The notes: generated from the sequence alone by a model not told the origin. Positions 48,166 through 57,762 are shown, counted from the first letter of the stretch. The stretch: 64,000 bases of DNA from Allobosea sp. BH3 (GCF_025499465.1 NZ_JAIMCA010000004.1:62001-126000), one strand, 5' to 3'. Numbers and translations are program-made.

Positions 48166-48849
48166 TCAGGCGGAGCGTGATTTCACCGGAAAGGACAGCC
48201 TTCTGTCGGCCTCCGCCACCTCCGCGACCACCTGCGCGAAGGCCGGCCGCAGCTTCAGCCGCGTAAACCACGCTGCCAGCGCCGGATGCCCATCGAGCGA
48301 GGGGCCGCCGAGCCGGCGCGCGAAGAGCACGCTCATGAACAGTGCAATGTCCGCGAGCGAAAGGGCGCCGCCGAAGAAGTCCCGGCCAGCCAGCTTCTGC
48401 TCCAGCACCTCGTAATGCCGCACCAGCTCCTCCTCGGCGATCAGCGCGTCGGCCTCCTGTGCGATGCGCCGGTCGCGGTCCGGCGAGGGTGGGCCGGTCC
48501 GATGCATCAGCGGCCGCAGGGCCTGCAGCATGATCTCGTCGGCATAGAGCTCGTCCAGCCGGCAACGCGCCCGCTCGACCGGGCTTTGCGGCATCAGCGG
48601 CGGCTCGGGATAGGCTTCGTCGAGATATTCGTTGATGACGGTGGAATCGTAGAGCACGAGGCCGCAATCGCTCAGCACCGGCACCTGCCGCTTGGGGTTG
48701 AGCGCGACCACCTCGGGATGCCTGGGGTCGTAGCCCGTCGTCTGGTTGAACGGCACCATGACCCGCTCGAAGGCGAGGCCCTTCTCCCTGAGCGCGATCT
48801 CGACCTTGCGCGAGAACAGGCTGAGCGGGCCGGAATAGAGCGTGATCAT
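48166..48849 (-). CDS. Glutathione S-transferase family protein
   Basis: 227 residues. The N-terminal thioredoxin-like domain has LYSGPLSLFSRKVEIALREK and LNPKRQVPVLSDCGLVLYDS, the usual GSH-binding turn with the Ser-Thr pair (YDSTVINEYL). A helical C-terminal domain follows from about residue 90. Substrate unknown. The gene ends 37 bases before the rpe start, suggesting one transcript. Confidence 0.88.
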   Translation of the reverse strand: MITLYSGPLSLFSRKVEIALREKGLAFERVMVPFNQTTGYDPRHPEVVALNPKRQVPVLSDCGLVLYDSTVINEYLDEAYPEPPLMPQSPVERARCRLDELYADEIMLQALRPLMHRTGPPSPDRDRRIAQEADALIAEEELVRHYEVLEQKLAGRDFFGGALSLADIALFMSVLFARRLGGPSLDGHPALAAWFTRLKLRPAFAQVVAEVAEADRRLSFPVKSRSA

Positions 48850-48894
48850 GGCGCGAAACCCCTGCGACTGCGGAAAGCCTCGCAGCGCCGAGCG

Positions 48895-49866
48895 TCAGCG
48901 CCCGTCAGCAGCCTCCCGCCGCCGAATACGGGCGGCGAGCCCGCGCAGCGCCCAGGGCAGCAGGTAGATCGGGAACTGTGCTAGCGCGAAGAACAGGAAG
49001 GTCGTGGGCGAGACGCCCGCCCCCAGCGCCGCGACCAGCAGCCCCATGTTCCGCTGCCCCGAGCCGTAGCCGACCATGAAGCGCTCCGGCCCTGGCAGCC
49101 GGCGCAGCACCAGCCAGCTGACCAGCAGCGCCGCGGCCGAGACCGCGAAGGTGCAGGCCAGCATGAAGAGCACGAGCCGGGGATTGTCGAGCGCCGCCCG
49201 CGTCACGCCATCCATCGCAGCGATGGCGAAGACGAAATACATCAGCACGCCGAAACCATCGAGATTGGCTTTCATCGCCCTGATCCGGTCGATGCCGAGC
49301 CAGAGCCGGATCGCGGCCGCCACAGCCATGCCGCCGCCGATGAAGATCAGGAGGCGCAGCGCCAGCACCCAGCGGTCGAGCGGCACCGCCGCTCCTGCGA
49401 GGATCTCCACCAGGAAGGGGGCGACGACAGGGCTGATGATCGTGGTCAGGATGACGCTGGCGATGATCAGCGAAGGCTCGAAGCCGTAGAGGATGGCCAC
49501 CGCCGGCGAGGACATGATCGGCGGCGCCGCGCCCATGATCGCAAGCCCGAGTACGAGGCCGGGGTCGAGGTTCTCGCGCCCGACGATCAGGAACGCCCCG
49601 CCGATCAGCAGCATCGGCGCGGCGATGAGCCAGAGGCAGGCCAGCGAAAGCTTGGCGGGCCGGCGCAGCAGCTGCGCGGTGATGCCGAGGTCGACCCGCA
49701 TAAACACGACGGTGGTGAAGCAGAAGATGGTGATCGGCAGCACCGGCCGCGCCATCGCCGAGAATTGCGGCAGGGCCAGCCCGAGAAAGATCGAAAGCGC
49801 AAAGCCTTGCGTGCCGTAGCGACCGAGCCATGCGAGCCCGGAGGCAAGGAAGGCGGTTGGAGACAT
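48895..49866 (-). CDS. BASS-type sodium-dependent transporter
   Basis: 323 residues from ATG at 49866. About nine or ten membrane helices. FCFTTVVFMRVDLGITAQLL, GLAIMGAAPPIMSSPAVAIL and ERFMVGYGSGQRNMGLLVAA resemble the bile acid:sodium symporter superfamily. The substrate is unknown; organic anions are typical. It is 45 bases from the GST gene and divergent from the flavoprotein at 50134. Confidence 0.8.
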   Translation of the reverse strand: MSPTAFLASGLAWLGRYGTQGFALSIFLGLALPQFSAMARPVLPITIFCFTTVVFMRVDLGITAQLLRRPAKLSLACLWLIAAPMLLIGGAFLIVGRENLDPGLVLGLAIMGAAPPIMSSPAVAILYGFEPSLIIASVILTTIISPVVAPFLVEILAGAAVPLDRWVLALRLLIFIGGGMAVAAAIRLWLGIDRIRAMKANLDGFGVLMYFVFAIAAMDGVTRAALDNPRLVLFMLACTFAVSAAALLVSWLVLRRLPGPERFMVGYGSGQRNMGLLVAALGAGVSPTTFLFFALAQFPIYLLPWALRGLAARIRRREAADGR

Positions 49867-50133
49867 CGGAACAGGCTCTGGAATCGCACGCGAAAGGGCC
49901 CGCACACTGGCCCAAGCCGGAGAGTGCGTCACCTGCCTCCGAGGCAGGGCGGTCCTGCGCCGGCATAAAATTGCGCGATTACTGCACGGCCTCTGCGCGG
50001 AACCGGCGCTCCATCGCAGTTGGCGCAGAATTTGCGAAAGATTGCCCTATACGACGCAAAAACCCGCCGCGGCGCTGACAAGCTGCCGCAAAGCGGTATC
50101 TTTTGCACCAAGGGGCTGGCAGGAGCAGTTTTT

Positions 50134-51384
50134 ATGCGTGCGGATACGATCGTTCTCGGCGCCGGCATCGTCGGCATTTCGGTGGCGCTTCATCTGCAAA
50201 AGGCGGGCCGTTCCACGCTGCTCGTCGACCGGCGCGGCCCCGGCGAAGAAACCAGCTACGGCAATGCCGGCCTGATCCAGCGCGAGGGCGTCTATCCTTA
50301 CGGCTTCCCGCATGATTTCGGCGCCCTGTTCCGCTACGCGATGAACAACACCATCGACGCGCATTATCACTGGAAGGCGATCCCGAAGCTCGCGCCCTTC
50401 CTGTTTTCCTACTGGATGCATTCGCGCGCCTCGCAGCATGAGGCGATCGCCCATAAATACGCGACCCTGATCGAGCACTGCGTCACCGAGCACGATGCTC
50501 TGGCGGCGGAAGCGGGCGCCACCGGCCTGCTGCGCCGCAAGGGCTGGATGAAGGTGTTCCGCACACAGCAGCAGCAGGAAGAGCGCCTCGCCGAAGCAGC
50601 GCGCTGGAACCGCGAGTTCGGGCTGAACTACCGCGCCCTCGACATCGAGGCGCTCAAGATCGAGGAGCCGCATCTCGACCATGGCAGCCTCGTCGGCGGC
50701 CTGCATTGGACGGACCCCACAACGGTCATCGACCCGCTGGGCCTCTCGAAAGCCTATGTCGCGCAGTTCGAGAAACTCGGCGGCAAGCTGGCGCTGGGCG
50801 ATGCCGCGACGCTCACGCAGGAGGGCGCCGAATGGAGCGTCACCCTTGCGGACGGCACCAAGGCGCAGGCGAAGAACATCGTCGTCGCGCTCGGCCCCTG
50901 GGCCGACGTGCTGACCGCGAAGCTCGGCTATCACTTCCCGCTCGCGGTCAAGCGCGGCTACCACATGCATTACAAGGCCGAAGGCAACGCCGTGCTCAAC
51001 CACCCGGTGCTCGACACCGAGCGCGGCTATTTCCTCGCGCCGATGCAGCAGGGCATTCGCCTGACGACGGGCGCCGAATTCGCTGATCGCGACGCGCCCA
51101 AGACGCCGGTCCAGCTCGCCCGCGCCGAGCCGATCGCCCGCTCCCTCTTCCCGCTCGGCGAGCGCCTCGAGGCCGAGCCCTGGCTCGGCCGGCGTCCCTG
51201 CACGCCCGACATGATGCCGATCATCGGCCCGGCACCGAAGCACAAGGGCCTCTGGTTCTCCTTCGGCCATGCGCATCACGGGCTGACGCTGGCCGCCGTC
51301 ACCGGCCGCATGATCGCCGAGATGGTCACCGGCCAGAAGGTCTTCGTCGATCCGGCGCCGTTCGCCCCGGCGCGCTTCGTCTGA
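50134..51384 (+). CDS. FAD-dependent D-amino-acid dehydrogenase-like oxidoreductase, second copy
   Basis: 416 residues from ATG at 50134, 12 bases after AGGAG. The FAD-binding motif TIVLGAGIVGISVALHLQKA is at 5-24, followed by TSYGNAGLIQREG. The C-terminal half has MMPIIGPAPKHKGLWFSFGH and HHGLTLAAVTGRMIAEMV. It is related to the flavoprotein at 34928 but clearly distinct. The dipeptidase gene that follows on the same strand suggests that D-residues freed from dipeptides are its substrates. Confidence 0.85.
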   Translation: MRADTIVLGAGIVGISVALHLQKAGRSTLLVDRRGPGEETSYGNAGLIQREGVYPYGFPHDFGALFRYAMNNTIDAHYHWKAIPKLAPFLFSYWMHSRASQHEAIAHKYATLIEHCVTEHDALAAEAGATGLLRRKGWMKVFRTQQQQEERLAEAARWNREFGLNYRALDIEALKIEEPHLDHGSLVGGLHWTDPTTVIDPLGLSKAYVAQFEKLGGKLALGDAATLTQEGAEWSVTLADGTKAQAKNIVVALGPWADVLTAKLGYHFPLAVKRGYHMHYKAEGNAVLNHPVLDTERGYFLAPMQQGIRLTTGAEFADRDAPKTPVQLARAEPIARSLFPLGERLEAEPWLGRRPCTPDMMPIIGPAPKHKGLWFSFGHAHHGLTLAAVTGRMIAEMVTGQKVFVDPAPFAPARFV

Positions 51385-51391
51385 CGACCGG

Positions 51392-51489
51392 CGTCATTCT
51401 CGGGCCGCGCCTGCGCGGACCCGAGAATCTCTTCCCGAAAGAGGCGCCCTCTGCGGCATGAGATGCTCGGGTCAGGCCCGAGCATGACG
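51392..51489. repeat. CGTCAT...ATGACG intergenic repeat R8
   Basis: CGTCATTCTCGGGCCGCGCC...GACCCGAG on the left and GATGCTCGGGTCAGGCCCGAGC then ATGACG on the right. Both arms are strong hairpins. It lies between the flavoprotein and dipeptidase genes. Confidence 0.8.
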
Positions 51490-51579
51490 CCTCGCTTTGG
51501 CCGCCCTGCGCCATCCCCCCTCGCCTCTTGCCGCGCCGCCTGCCACGATCCTGCCTCCGATTCGGATCGAGACCTCGCC

Positions 51580-52719
51580 ATGGCCCTTGCGAAACCGCCC
51601 GTCCAGGACAACGCCTACGTCGCCGCGCTGGCGCTGCTGGATCGCGTCCCGCTGATCGACGGGCATAATGACCTGCCCTACGTCATCCGCAAGCACGCCA
51701 CCGCGAAGGGCGACGTCGAGACCTACGACCTGACGACGGTCCACGCCGAGGTCGACACCGACATTCCGCGGATGCAGGCCGGCAAGCTCGCGGGCCAGTT
51801 CTTCGCGGCCTATGTCCCGCCGAACGAGCCGAAGCCCGCCGGCTTCGCGCTGGCCCAGATCGCGCTGATGCGTGACATGCTCAGGCGCCATGACGACGTC
51901 TTCCGGCCCGGCCTCTCTGCCGACGACGTCGAGGCCGCCAAGGCGGAGGGGCGCATCGCGCTCTTCATGACGATCGAGAATGGCTCGGCCATCGACAACC
52001 AGCTCGATGCGCTCGACGCCTATTACGATCTCGGCGTGCGCCTGATGACGCTCTGCCACAACGGCACCACCGATTGGTGTGACTCCGCCACCGATGCCCC
52101 CAAGCATGATGGCCTCTCCTCCTTCGGGATGCGCGTGATCCGGCGGATGAACCGGCTCGGCATCGTCGTCGATCTCGCCCATGTCGCCCCGAAGGCGATG
52201 CATGACGTTCTCGACGTCACCCGCGCGCCCGTCGTCTGGTCTCATTCCAACGCCTTCAGCCTGTGCGACCACCCCCGCAACGTGCCCGACGACGTGCTGG
52301 AGCGCGTTGCCGGCAATGGCGGCGTCGTGATGGCGACCTTCGTGCCCGATTTCATCAGCCAGGCCTCGCGCGACTGGCATCGCCCGGCCCGCGACCAGTT
52401 CGGCAAGGCACCCGAAGGCGTCGACTACGCGAAGCTCGAGGCCGAGATCCAGGCCAAGGCGGGGCCGCGCCCGAAGGCGACGCTGGCGCAGTATTGCGAC
52501 CATGTCGAATACCTCGCCAAAGCCGTCGGCCACGACCATGTCGGCATCGGCTCGGACTTCTTCGGATGGATCAACCCCGAGGGGCTGGAAGACACGACCA
52601 CCTTCCCGTCGGTGATCGCGGAGCTGATCCGCCGCGGCTGGTCGGAGGACAACCTGATCAAGCTCGCAGGCGGCAACACGCTGCGCGTCCTGCGCGCCGT
52701 CGAGCAGGAAGCGGACTAG
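51580..52719 (+). CDS. Membrane-dipeptidase-type (M19) peptidase
   Basis: 379 residues from ATG at 51580. The zinc motif is LIDGHNDLPYVIRKHA near 23-38; MTIENGSAIDNQLDALDAYY carries the bridging Glu, and later PVVWSHSNAFSLCDHPRNVP and VGIGSDFFGW carry His and Asp ligands. M19 enzymes hydrolyse dipeptides, often with D-residues at the C-terminus. Their products would suit the neighbouring D-amino-acid dehydrogenase-like enzyme. No signal peptide is evident, so it is probably cytoplasmic. Confidence 0.9.
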   Translation: MALAKPPVQDNAYVAALALLDRVPLIDGHNDLPYVIRKHATAKGDVETYDLTTVHAEVDTDIPRMQAGKLAGQFFAAYVPPNEPKPAGFALAQIALMRDMLRRHDDVFRPGLSADDVEAAKAEGRIALFMTIENGSAIDNQLDALDAYYDLGVRLMTLCHNGTTDWCDSATDAPKHDGLSSFGMRVIRRMNRLGIVVDLAHVAPKAMHDVLDVTRAPVVWSHSNAFSLCDHPRNVPDDVLERVAGNGGVVMATFVPDFISQASRDWHRPARDQFGKAPEGVDYAKLEAEIQAKAGPRPKATLAQYCDHVEYLAKAVGHDHVGIGSDFFGWINPEGLEDTTTFPSVIAELIRRGWSEDNLIKLAGGNTLRVLRAVEQEAD

Positions 52720-52745
52720 CTCCGTCGTCGTCACGGTTTCAGATG

Positions 52746-52773
52746 GGCATGCTCGCCACGGCAGCGAGCATGC
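52746..52773. repeat. Small GC-rich inverted repeat, possible remnant repeat arm R11
   Basis: GGCATGCTCGC, a short loop, then GCGAGCATGCC. It resembles a single arm of the CGTCAT...ATGACG family and follows the dipeptidase stop by 27 bases. No T-tract is present, so it is not a clear terminator. Confidence 0.55.
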
Positions 52774-52849
52774 CGTATGAGCTTGCGCTTCGGCCCGGCT
52801 TATCCGGCCCCGACGCAAGCCTCATCGCGAAGACAAGACCTGATCACCC

Positions 52850-53668
52850 ATGACCGGTTCCGGCACCGACCGCACCCGCCCGGCCGTCCAGGCCCCCGCC
52901 CCCATCGTCATCCTGGTTGAGCCGCAGCTCGCCGAGAACATCGGCATGTGCGCCCGCGCCATGGCGAATTTTGGCCTCTCCGAGATGCGCCTCGTCGCTC
53001 CCCGCGACGGCTGGCCCAGCGGCGGCGGGCTCAAGAAGGGCGCGACGGCGGCCGCTTCGGGCGCGACGCATATTCTGGAAAATGCCCGCCTCTATCCCAC
53101 GGCGGCCGAGGCCATCGCCGACCTGAACCATGTGCTCGCCACCACCGCCCGCGAGCGCGGCCAGATGAAGCGCGTGCTCACCCCGGCCGAGGCCATGCCG
53201 GAGGTCGCGGACAGCATCGGCGGCGGCGAACGCACCGGCATCCTCTTTGGGCGCGAACGGATCGGCCTCACCAATGAGGAGATCAGCTTCGCCGACGCGA
53301 TCCTGACCTTCCCGGTCAACCCCGCCTTCGCCTCGCTCAACCTCGCCCAGGCCGTGCTGCTGACGGGCTATGAGTGGTTCAAGGTGACGGGTGGCGAGCC
53401 GCCCTTCCGCGAGAACAACCCCTCCCCGCCGGCAAGCCGCGCCACGATCCTCTCGATGTTCGATTTTCTCGAGGGCGAACTCGACCTCAGCGGCTTCTTC
53501 CCGCCCGGCAAGAAGCCGGTCATGACGGCCAATCTCCGCGACATCCTGCACCGCCTCGACATGACCGAGCAGGAGGCGCGGACGCTGCGCGGCGTCTTCA
53601 AGTCGCTGGTCGAGGGGCCGAGGAAAGCCCGCCTCATCGCGCGGCAGGCTGAGGCGTCCGAGGACTGA
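52850..53668 (+). CDS. trmJ: tRNA/rRNA methyltransferase TrmJ-like (SPOUT)
   Basis: 272 residues. PIVILVEPQLAENIGMCARA and MANFGLSEMRLVAPRDGWP open the SPOUT fold, and the knotted C-terminal part holds GILFGRERIGLTNEEISFAD and FASLNLAQAVLLTGYEW. TrmJ methylates the 2'-O of residue 32 of some tRNAs. The 40-residue C-terminal tail is helical and basic. The final residues are less typical but the family call is firm; the exact target tRNA is inferred. Confidence 0.9.
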   Translation: MTGSGTDRTRPAVQAPAPIVILVEPQLAENIGMCARAMANFGLSEMRLVAPRDGWPSGGGLKKGATAAASGATHILENARLYPTAAEAIADLNHVLATTARERGQMKRVLTPAEAMPEVADSIGGGERTGILFGRERIGLTNEEISFADAILTFPVNPAFASLNLAQAVLLTGYEWFKVTGGEPPFRENNPSPPASRATILSMFDFLEGELDLSGFFPPGKKPVMTANLRDILHRLDMTEQEARTLRGVFKSLVEGPRKARLIARQAEASED

Positions 53669-53676
53669 ACCCGAGC

Positions 53677-53770
53677 CGCCATGCGCGGGCTTGACCCGAG
53701 CATCTCGGAAACCAGCGGCATCTTGTCATGAGATTCTCGGGTCTGCGCTTCGCTTCGCCCGAGAATGACG
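53677..53770. repeat. Intergenic repeat R9
   Basis: Left arm CGGGCTTGACCCG with a degraded CGTCAT end, right arm GATTCTCGGGTCTGCGC...GCCCGAGAATGACG. It lies between convergent trmJ and the TonB-dependent receptor gene, followed by the receptor's terminator. Confidence 0.75.
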
Positions 53771-53779
53771 CTCCCAGAT

Positions 53780-53811
53780 AAAAAAAGGCCGGCCCCGAAA
53801 GGCCGGCCTGC
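53780..53811 (-). terminator. Rho-independent terminator of the TonB-dependent receptor gene
   Basis: Read on the minus strand: GGCCGGCC stem, loop TTTCGG, GGCCGGCC stem, then a T-tract of seven. It is 27 bases past the receptor stop codon. Confidence 0.9.
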
Positions 53812-53838
53812 TAAAGCGGGGGTCTCGAAACGCCCGGT

Positions 53839-56121
53839 TCAGAACTGGTACTTCAGCGTCGCCTTCACCGTACGGCCGGGCTCGCTGTAGTAGTCGCGGG
53901 CCTGCGCCAGCACGCCGGTCGGTACGCTGACCGCGTCGAAATACCTACGATCGAAGATATTGTAGACACCGACCTGCAATTCAAGGTCCGCGATCTGCGG
54001 CATCGGGCGCCACCAGGCCGAGGCGTTGAAGAGCGCATAGCCCGGCGCGCGGAAGCCCTGGGTGGTGCCGGTCGTGGCGGCGACGTCGTTGCGATCCCCG
54101 GCGAGCTTGGTCGAAACCTCAGCCCCCCAGTTATCCGTGCCATAGGCGATGGCGATGATGCCCTGCATCGGCGGGATCGAATTCAGGAAGGTGTCGTTGT
54201 CCTGGTTCTTGCCCCGCGTATAGGCAAACGAGCCGCGCACCAGCCAGTTCGGCGCAAAGGCAAACTGCCCGTTGATCTCCACGCCCTCGATCTCGGCGCG
54301 GTTGATGTTCTGGAACGAGACGATGCCGCCTTGCGGGTACAGGCCGCCCGGAGGCGCGATCTGAACCTGCTCGATGAAGTTGCGGTAGTTGGTGTGGAAA
54401 TAGGTGATCGCACCGCCGAGCTGCTTGTCGCCGAAGCGGAAGCCGATATCGACGCCGTTGCCGACCTCCGGCCGCAGCATCGGATCGCCGGTGCGCAGAT
54501 AGGTGCCGGGACCGCCGAAGCGTCCGTAGAGCTCGTTCGCCGTCGGCGCACGGAAGGTCTTGGCCCACTGCGCGAAGAAGGTCAGGTCCTTCACCCCCGG
54601 GGCATTCTTCAGGATGTCGTATTCGATCCGCACCCGCGGCGACCAGGCGGAGTCGCTGGAAGACGGCGGCAGCGTCGTCGGGCGCGAGCCGCCCGCGAAA
54701 TAGGCGGCCGTGTTCTGCGGCTTCTCCTCGTACCAGTCGAAGCGGACGCCGGGCGTGATGCGCAGGCGGTCATCGAGCAGGCCGATCTGGTCATGCACGT
54801 AGAGGCCGAGCAGCCGCCCGTCGACCTTGGGCTGGTCCGCCTGATTGGTGTGGAGGTTGTTGCAGGTCGCGAACGCGCCGGTGTACTGGCCCGAGGCGGG
54901 CTTCGCCGGGCAGTTGTCGACGCCGGACGAATATTGCTCCAGCGACGACATCCGCAGTTCCGTGCCGAGCATCAGGCGGTGCGACAGCGCACCGGTCTGG
55001 AAATTCTTGATCACGTGGCCGTTGAAGCCGTACGCGTTCTCCTCGTTCTCGTTGTCGCGGCCATAGGGGCCGACGATGCTGGTGTAGCGCCAGGCGCTCG
55101 TGAGGTCGTTGCGCTTCAGCTTCTGCCAGTAGGCGATCGCATGCGCCTCGTCGAAGAAGCCGCCCGGCAGCTTGTAGTCATAGGTCAACGAGACGCGATT
55201 GCGCTCGATATCCTCGCCGGTCTCATAGGAGCCCGGGCGGAAGTTGCCGGTCGTCGAAACCGTGCTCGTGCGGACCTGCGTGCGGTCGGCGCGCTTGAAG
55301 AACTCGCCCTGCAGGCCGAAGCGATGAACGCCATCGATCTCGTGGTAAACCTTGCCCAGCAGGTTGTACTGGTTGAAATCGCTTGGATTGGGCGCGGTGC
55401 GCGTCGCGCCGATCGTCTTGATGTTGCCCTTGTTGTCGATCTCGTGCCCGTTGCGGAAGCCGCCTTGCAGAAGCGCTGAGGTGTTGCCCCACTTGGCCGC
55501 TGCGGCAGCGCTGCCGAACCAGGCGCGGTCCGTGCTGTCGAAGCCCGTCTTGGCGAGGGCGCCATAGCTGCGGCCGTTGCGGAGCAGATCCTCAGGATCG
55601 AGCGTGCGGACGGCAAGCGCACCGCCCAGCGCGCCGGCGCCGAGCGTGCTCGCGCCGCTGGGGCCGCGCAGCAGGTCGAGCGTCGAGAGCGAATCGAAGT
55701 CGAAAGCGTTCTGCGCGCCGCGGTTGATGCGCGTGTCGATCAGGAAGGGCTGGCGGATGCCATCGATCGTCGTCAATACGCGCGCGCCGTCGAGGCCGCG
55801 GATATTGAGCGAATTGGTCTGGCGGTTGAAGGTGATGCCGGCCTCGACCCGGTTGGAGAGATCCGACAGGCTTTGGATCTGCTCACGGTCGAGTTCCTGG
55901 CGCGTGACACGCGTCGTGGTCGGCCCGCTCAGCAGCGCGCCGCCCGGCACGCCCTCGCCCTGGACGTTGATCTGGTCGAGCACCACCGGCGCCTCGACCG
56001 CAGGAGCAGGTTGAGCGGCTCGCCGGCTCTGCTGCTGCGCTTCCGCAGGGGAAGCGAGAAAAGCAAACGTCAAGCTGCAAAGCGCCACGCCCCCGCGTAG
56101 CCTGCCGGATAGATCGCCCAT
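53839..56121 (-). CDS. TonB-dependent heme/hemoglobin-type receptor
   Basis: 760 residues. A signal peptide ends near ASPAEAQQQ (about 28). The plug domain has the TonB-box-like VVLDQINVQGEG and LNIRGLDGARVLTTIDGIRQ. The barrel contains FRAPTANELYGRFGGPG, the FRAP motif of heme receptors, followed by DPMLRPE in place of the usual NPNL. The last residue is Phe, as in outer-membrane barrels. It imports a substrate powered by TonB, probably heme or an iron complex. No heme transport genes are adjacent. Confidence 0.88.
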   Translation of the reverse strand: MGDLSGRLRGGVALCSLTFAFLASPAEAQQQSRRAAQPAPAVEAPVVLDQINVQGEGVPGGALLSGPTTTRVTRQELDREQIQSLSDLSNRVEAGITFNRQTNSLNIRGLDGARVLTTIDGIRQPFLIDTRINRGAQNAFDFDSLSTLDLLRGPSGASTLGAGALGGALAVRTLDPEDLLRNGRSYGALAKTGFDSTDRAWFGSAAAAAKWGNTSALLQGGFRNGHEIDNKGNIKTIGATRTAPNPSDFNQYNLLGKVYHEIDGVHRFGLQGEFFKRADRTQVRTSTVSTTGNFRPGSYETGEDIERNRVSLTYDYKLPGGFFDEAHAIAYWQKLKRNDLTSAWRYTSIVGPYGRDNENEENAYGFNGHVIKNFQTGALSHRLMLGTELRMSSLEQYSSGVDNCPAKPASGQYTGAFATCNNLHTNQADQPKVDGRLLGLYVHDQIGLLDDRLRITPGVRFDWYEEKPQNTAAYFAGGSRPTTLPPSSSDSAWSPRVRIEYDILKNAPGVKDLTFFAQWAKTFRAPTANELYGRFGGPGTYLRTGDPMLRPEVGNGVDIGFRFGDKQLGGAITYFHTNYRNFIEQVQIAPPGGLYPQGGIVSFQNINRAEIEGVEINGQFAFAPNWLVRGSFAYTRGKNQDNDTFLNSIPPMQGIIAIAYGTDNWGAEVSTKLAGDRNDVAATTGTTQGFRAPGYALFNASAWWRPMPQIADLELQVGVYNIFDRRYFDAVSVPTGVLAQARDYYSEPGRTVKATLKYQF

Positions 56122-56427
56122 AACCCCAGTCCCGCCATCGCCGCGCGGCCCGCCGAGGGCGCGCCGCTGATTAAAATCAGTAAAAAGAACGCCTTATACT
56201 CAAATATAAGACTCGATGACGGATATTGACTCGATTGATGCATGTCAATTCATGGCGATCGCAGGGCAAAACAATAGAGTCATTCTAATTCATAACTATT
56301 ATAATGTAGATATTCGGAAGTGCGCTGCGCGAGCCAGAAGTCGCCGCTCCCGATGTCGTGATGGCCGGAGCCGGGCTTCGGCCTCTTCCGTCATTGCAAC
56401 GCCGGCAGCGGCGCGCATTGTCCCGTC
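56122..56427. promoter_or_regulatory. AT-rich divergent control region of the TonB receptor and amine oxidase genes
   Basis: About 300 bases with no gene. Unlike the rest of the window it is AT-rich between 56165 and 56325. It contains an inverted repeat CTTATA-CTCAAA-TATAAG at 56193-56210 and a run of A/T including AATTCATAACTATTATAATG. This is where an iron regulator such as Fur, Irr or RirA would be expected; no textbook box is evident. Confidence 0.6.
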
Positions 56428-57762
56428 ATGAAGCCACGCCATGCCAGGATCGACCGCCGCAAGCTGCTCTCGGGGGGCATGAGCATGGCCGCTGCCTTTG
56501 CCGTGACCGGCCGCCCGGCTGCCGCAAGCGATGCCGACATCGTCGTGATCGGCGCCGGCGCAGCCGGCATCGCCGCGGCGCGGACGCTTCGCGAGGCGGG
56601 GCGCAAGCCGATCGTGCTGGAAGCGCGCCGCCGCATCGGCGGGCGCGCCTTCACCGACGCCTCGCTGGGCCCCGCCTATGACGCCGGGGCGATGTTCATC
56701 CACTGGGCCGAGCGCAACCCCTGGGTCCAGATCGCGCGCGATCTCGGCATCGCCACGGCGGCCGAGTCCTGGGGCAGCGGCTTCAAGGTCTTCGCCGAGG
56801 GCAGGCCCATGGCCGATGAGGACCGCCGCCGCCGTCGTGCGGCGTTCGGCCAGATCGACCGGCGGCTCGAAACCGTCGATCTCGGCCAGCGCGACATGTC
56901 GATCGCGGAGCTGCTCGGCGATCTCGGCCCGGACCAGGCCCCCATCGCCGCCTCCGGCCTGCTGCTCTCGATCGGCGAGGAATCGAGCCGGATTTCCGCG
57001 CGCGACTATCAGCGGCTGTGGGCGGGCGACGATCTCGTCGTTCCATCCGGTTATGGAAACCTCGTGGCGGCCTCCGCCACCGGGCTCGACATCCGGCTGG
57101 ACGAGCCGGTCAGCGCGATTCGCTGGGGCAGCCGCGGCGTCACCGTCACCTCCCGCTCGGGGGAGATCAGGGCGCAAGGCTGCATCGTGACAGTGCCGGT
57201 CGGCGTGCTGAAGGCGGGCGCCATCCGCTTCACCCCGGAACTACCCGCCGCCACGCGCGATGCGCTCGCGGGCATCCACATGGGCGCGTTGACCAAGATC
57301 GCCTTCCGCGTCGAGGGAGACCGCTTCGGCATCGCGCCGGGCACGAGCTTCCTTGAAGCCGGGGCACCGGGGCGGCTCGTGAATTTCGACATGTTCCCGG
57401 ACGGCAGGGATCTCGTCATCGGCTATTTCGGCGGCGACTATGCCCGCAAGCTCTCCGAGGCGGGAACCGAGGAGGCCCGCACCCAGATCGTCGACATGCT
57501 GGCGCAGATGGTCGGCGGGGATTTCCGCAAGACGGTGAAGGCCGTCTCCTTCCCGGCCTGGTGGACAGACCCCTTCGCCCGCGGCTCCTATTCCGTCTGC
57601 GCCCCCGGCCATGAAGGAGCCCGCGCGGCACTCGCCCAGCCCATCGGCGGCCGCCTCCTCATCGCCGGCGAAGCGACGGCCGGCGGCGGCGCCATGACGG
57701 TCGGCGGGGCGACCCTGGCCGGGCGCGCCGCAGCAGCCACTCTGGCGCGGCTGAAGGCGTAG
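56428..57762 (+). CDS. Flavin-containing amine oxidase, Tat-exported
   Basis: 444 residues. The N-terminus ARIDRRKLLSGGMSMAAAFA has the twin-Arg and hydrophobic run of a Tat signal. FAD binding is IVVIGAGAAGIAAARTLREA followed by ARRRIGGRAFTD. The C-terminus has GRLLIAGEATAGGGAMTVGG, typical of the monoamine oxidase fold. It oxidises amines or amino acids with O2, releasing ammonia and H2O2, probably in the periplasm. The substrate is unknown. It is divergent from the receptor gene across the AT-rich region. Confidence 0.87.
   Translation: MKPRHARIDRRKLLSGGMSMAAAFAVTGRPAAASDADIVVIGAGAAGIAAARTLREAGRKPIVLEARRRIGGRAFTDASLGPAYDAGAMFIHWAERNPWVQIARDLGIATAAESWGSGFKVFAEGRPMADEDRRRRRAAFGQIDRRLETVDLGQRDMSIAELLGDLGPDQAPIAASGLLLSIGEESSRISARDYQRLWAGDDLVVPSGYGNLVAASATGLDIRLDEPVSAIRWGSRGVTVTSRSGEIRAQGCIVTVPVGVLKAGAIRFTPELPAATRDALAGIHMGALTKIAFRVEGDRFGIAPGTSFLEAGAPGRLVNFDMFPDGRDLVIGYFGGDYARKLSEAGTEEARTQIVDMLAQMVGGDFRKTVKAVSFPAWWTDPFARGSYSVCAPGHEGARAALAQPIGGRLLIAGEATAGGGAMTVGGATLAGRAAAATLARLKA

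Noticed and set aside
56216..56431. A 71-residue frame in the AT-rich region beside the amine oxidase gene
   Set aside because: No ribosome binding site, no conserved features, and the region looks regulatory.
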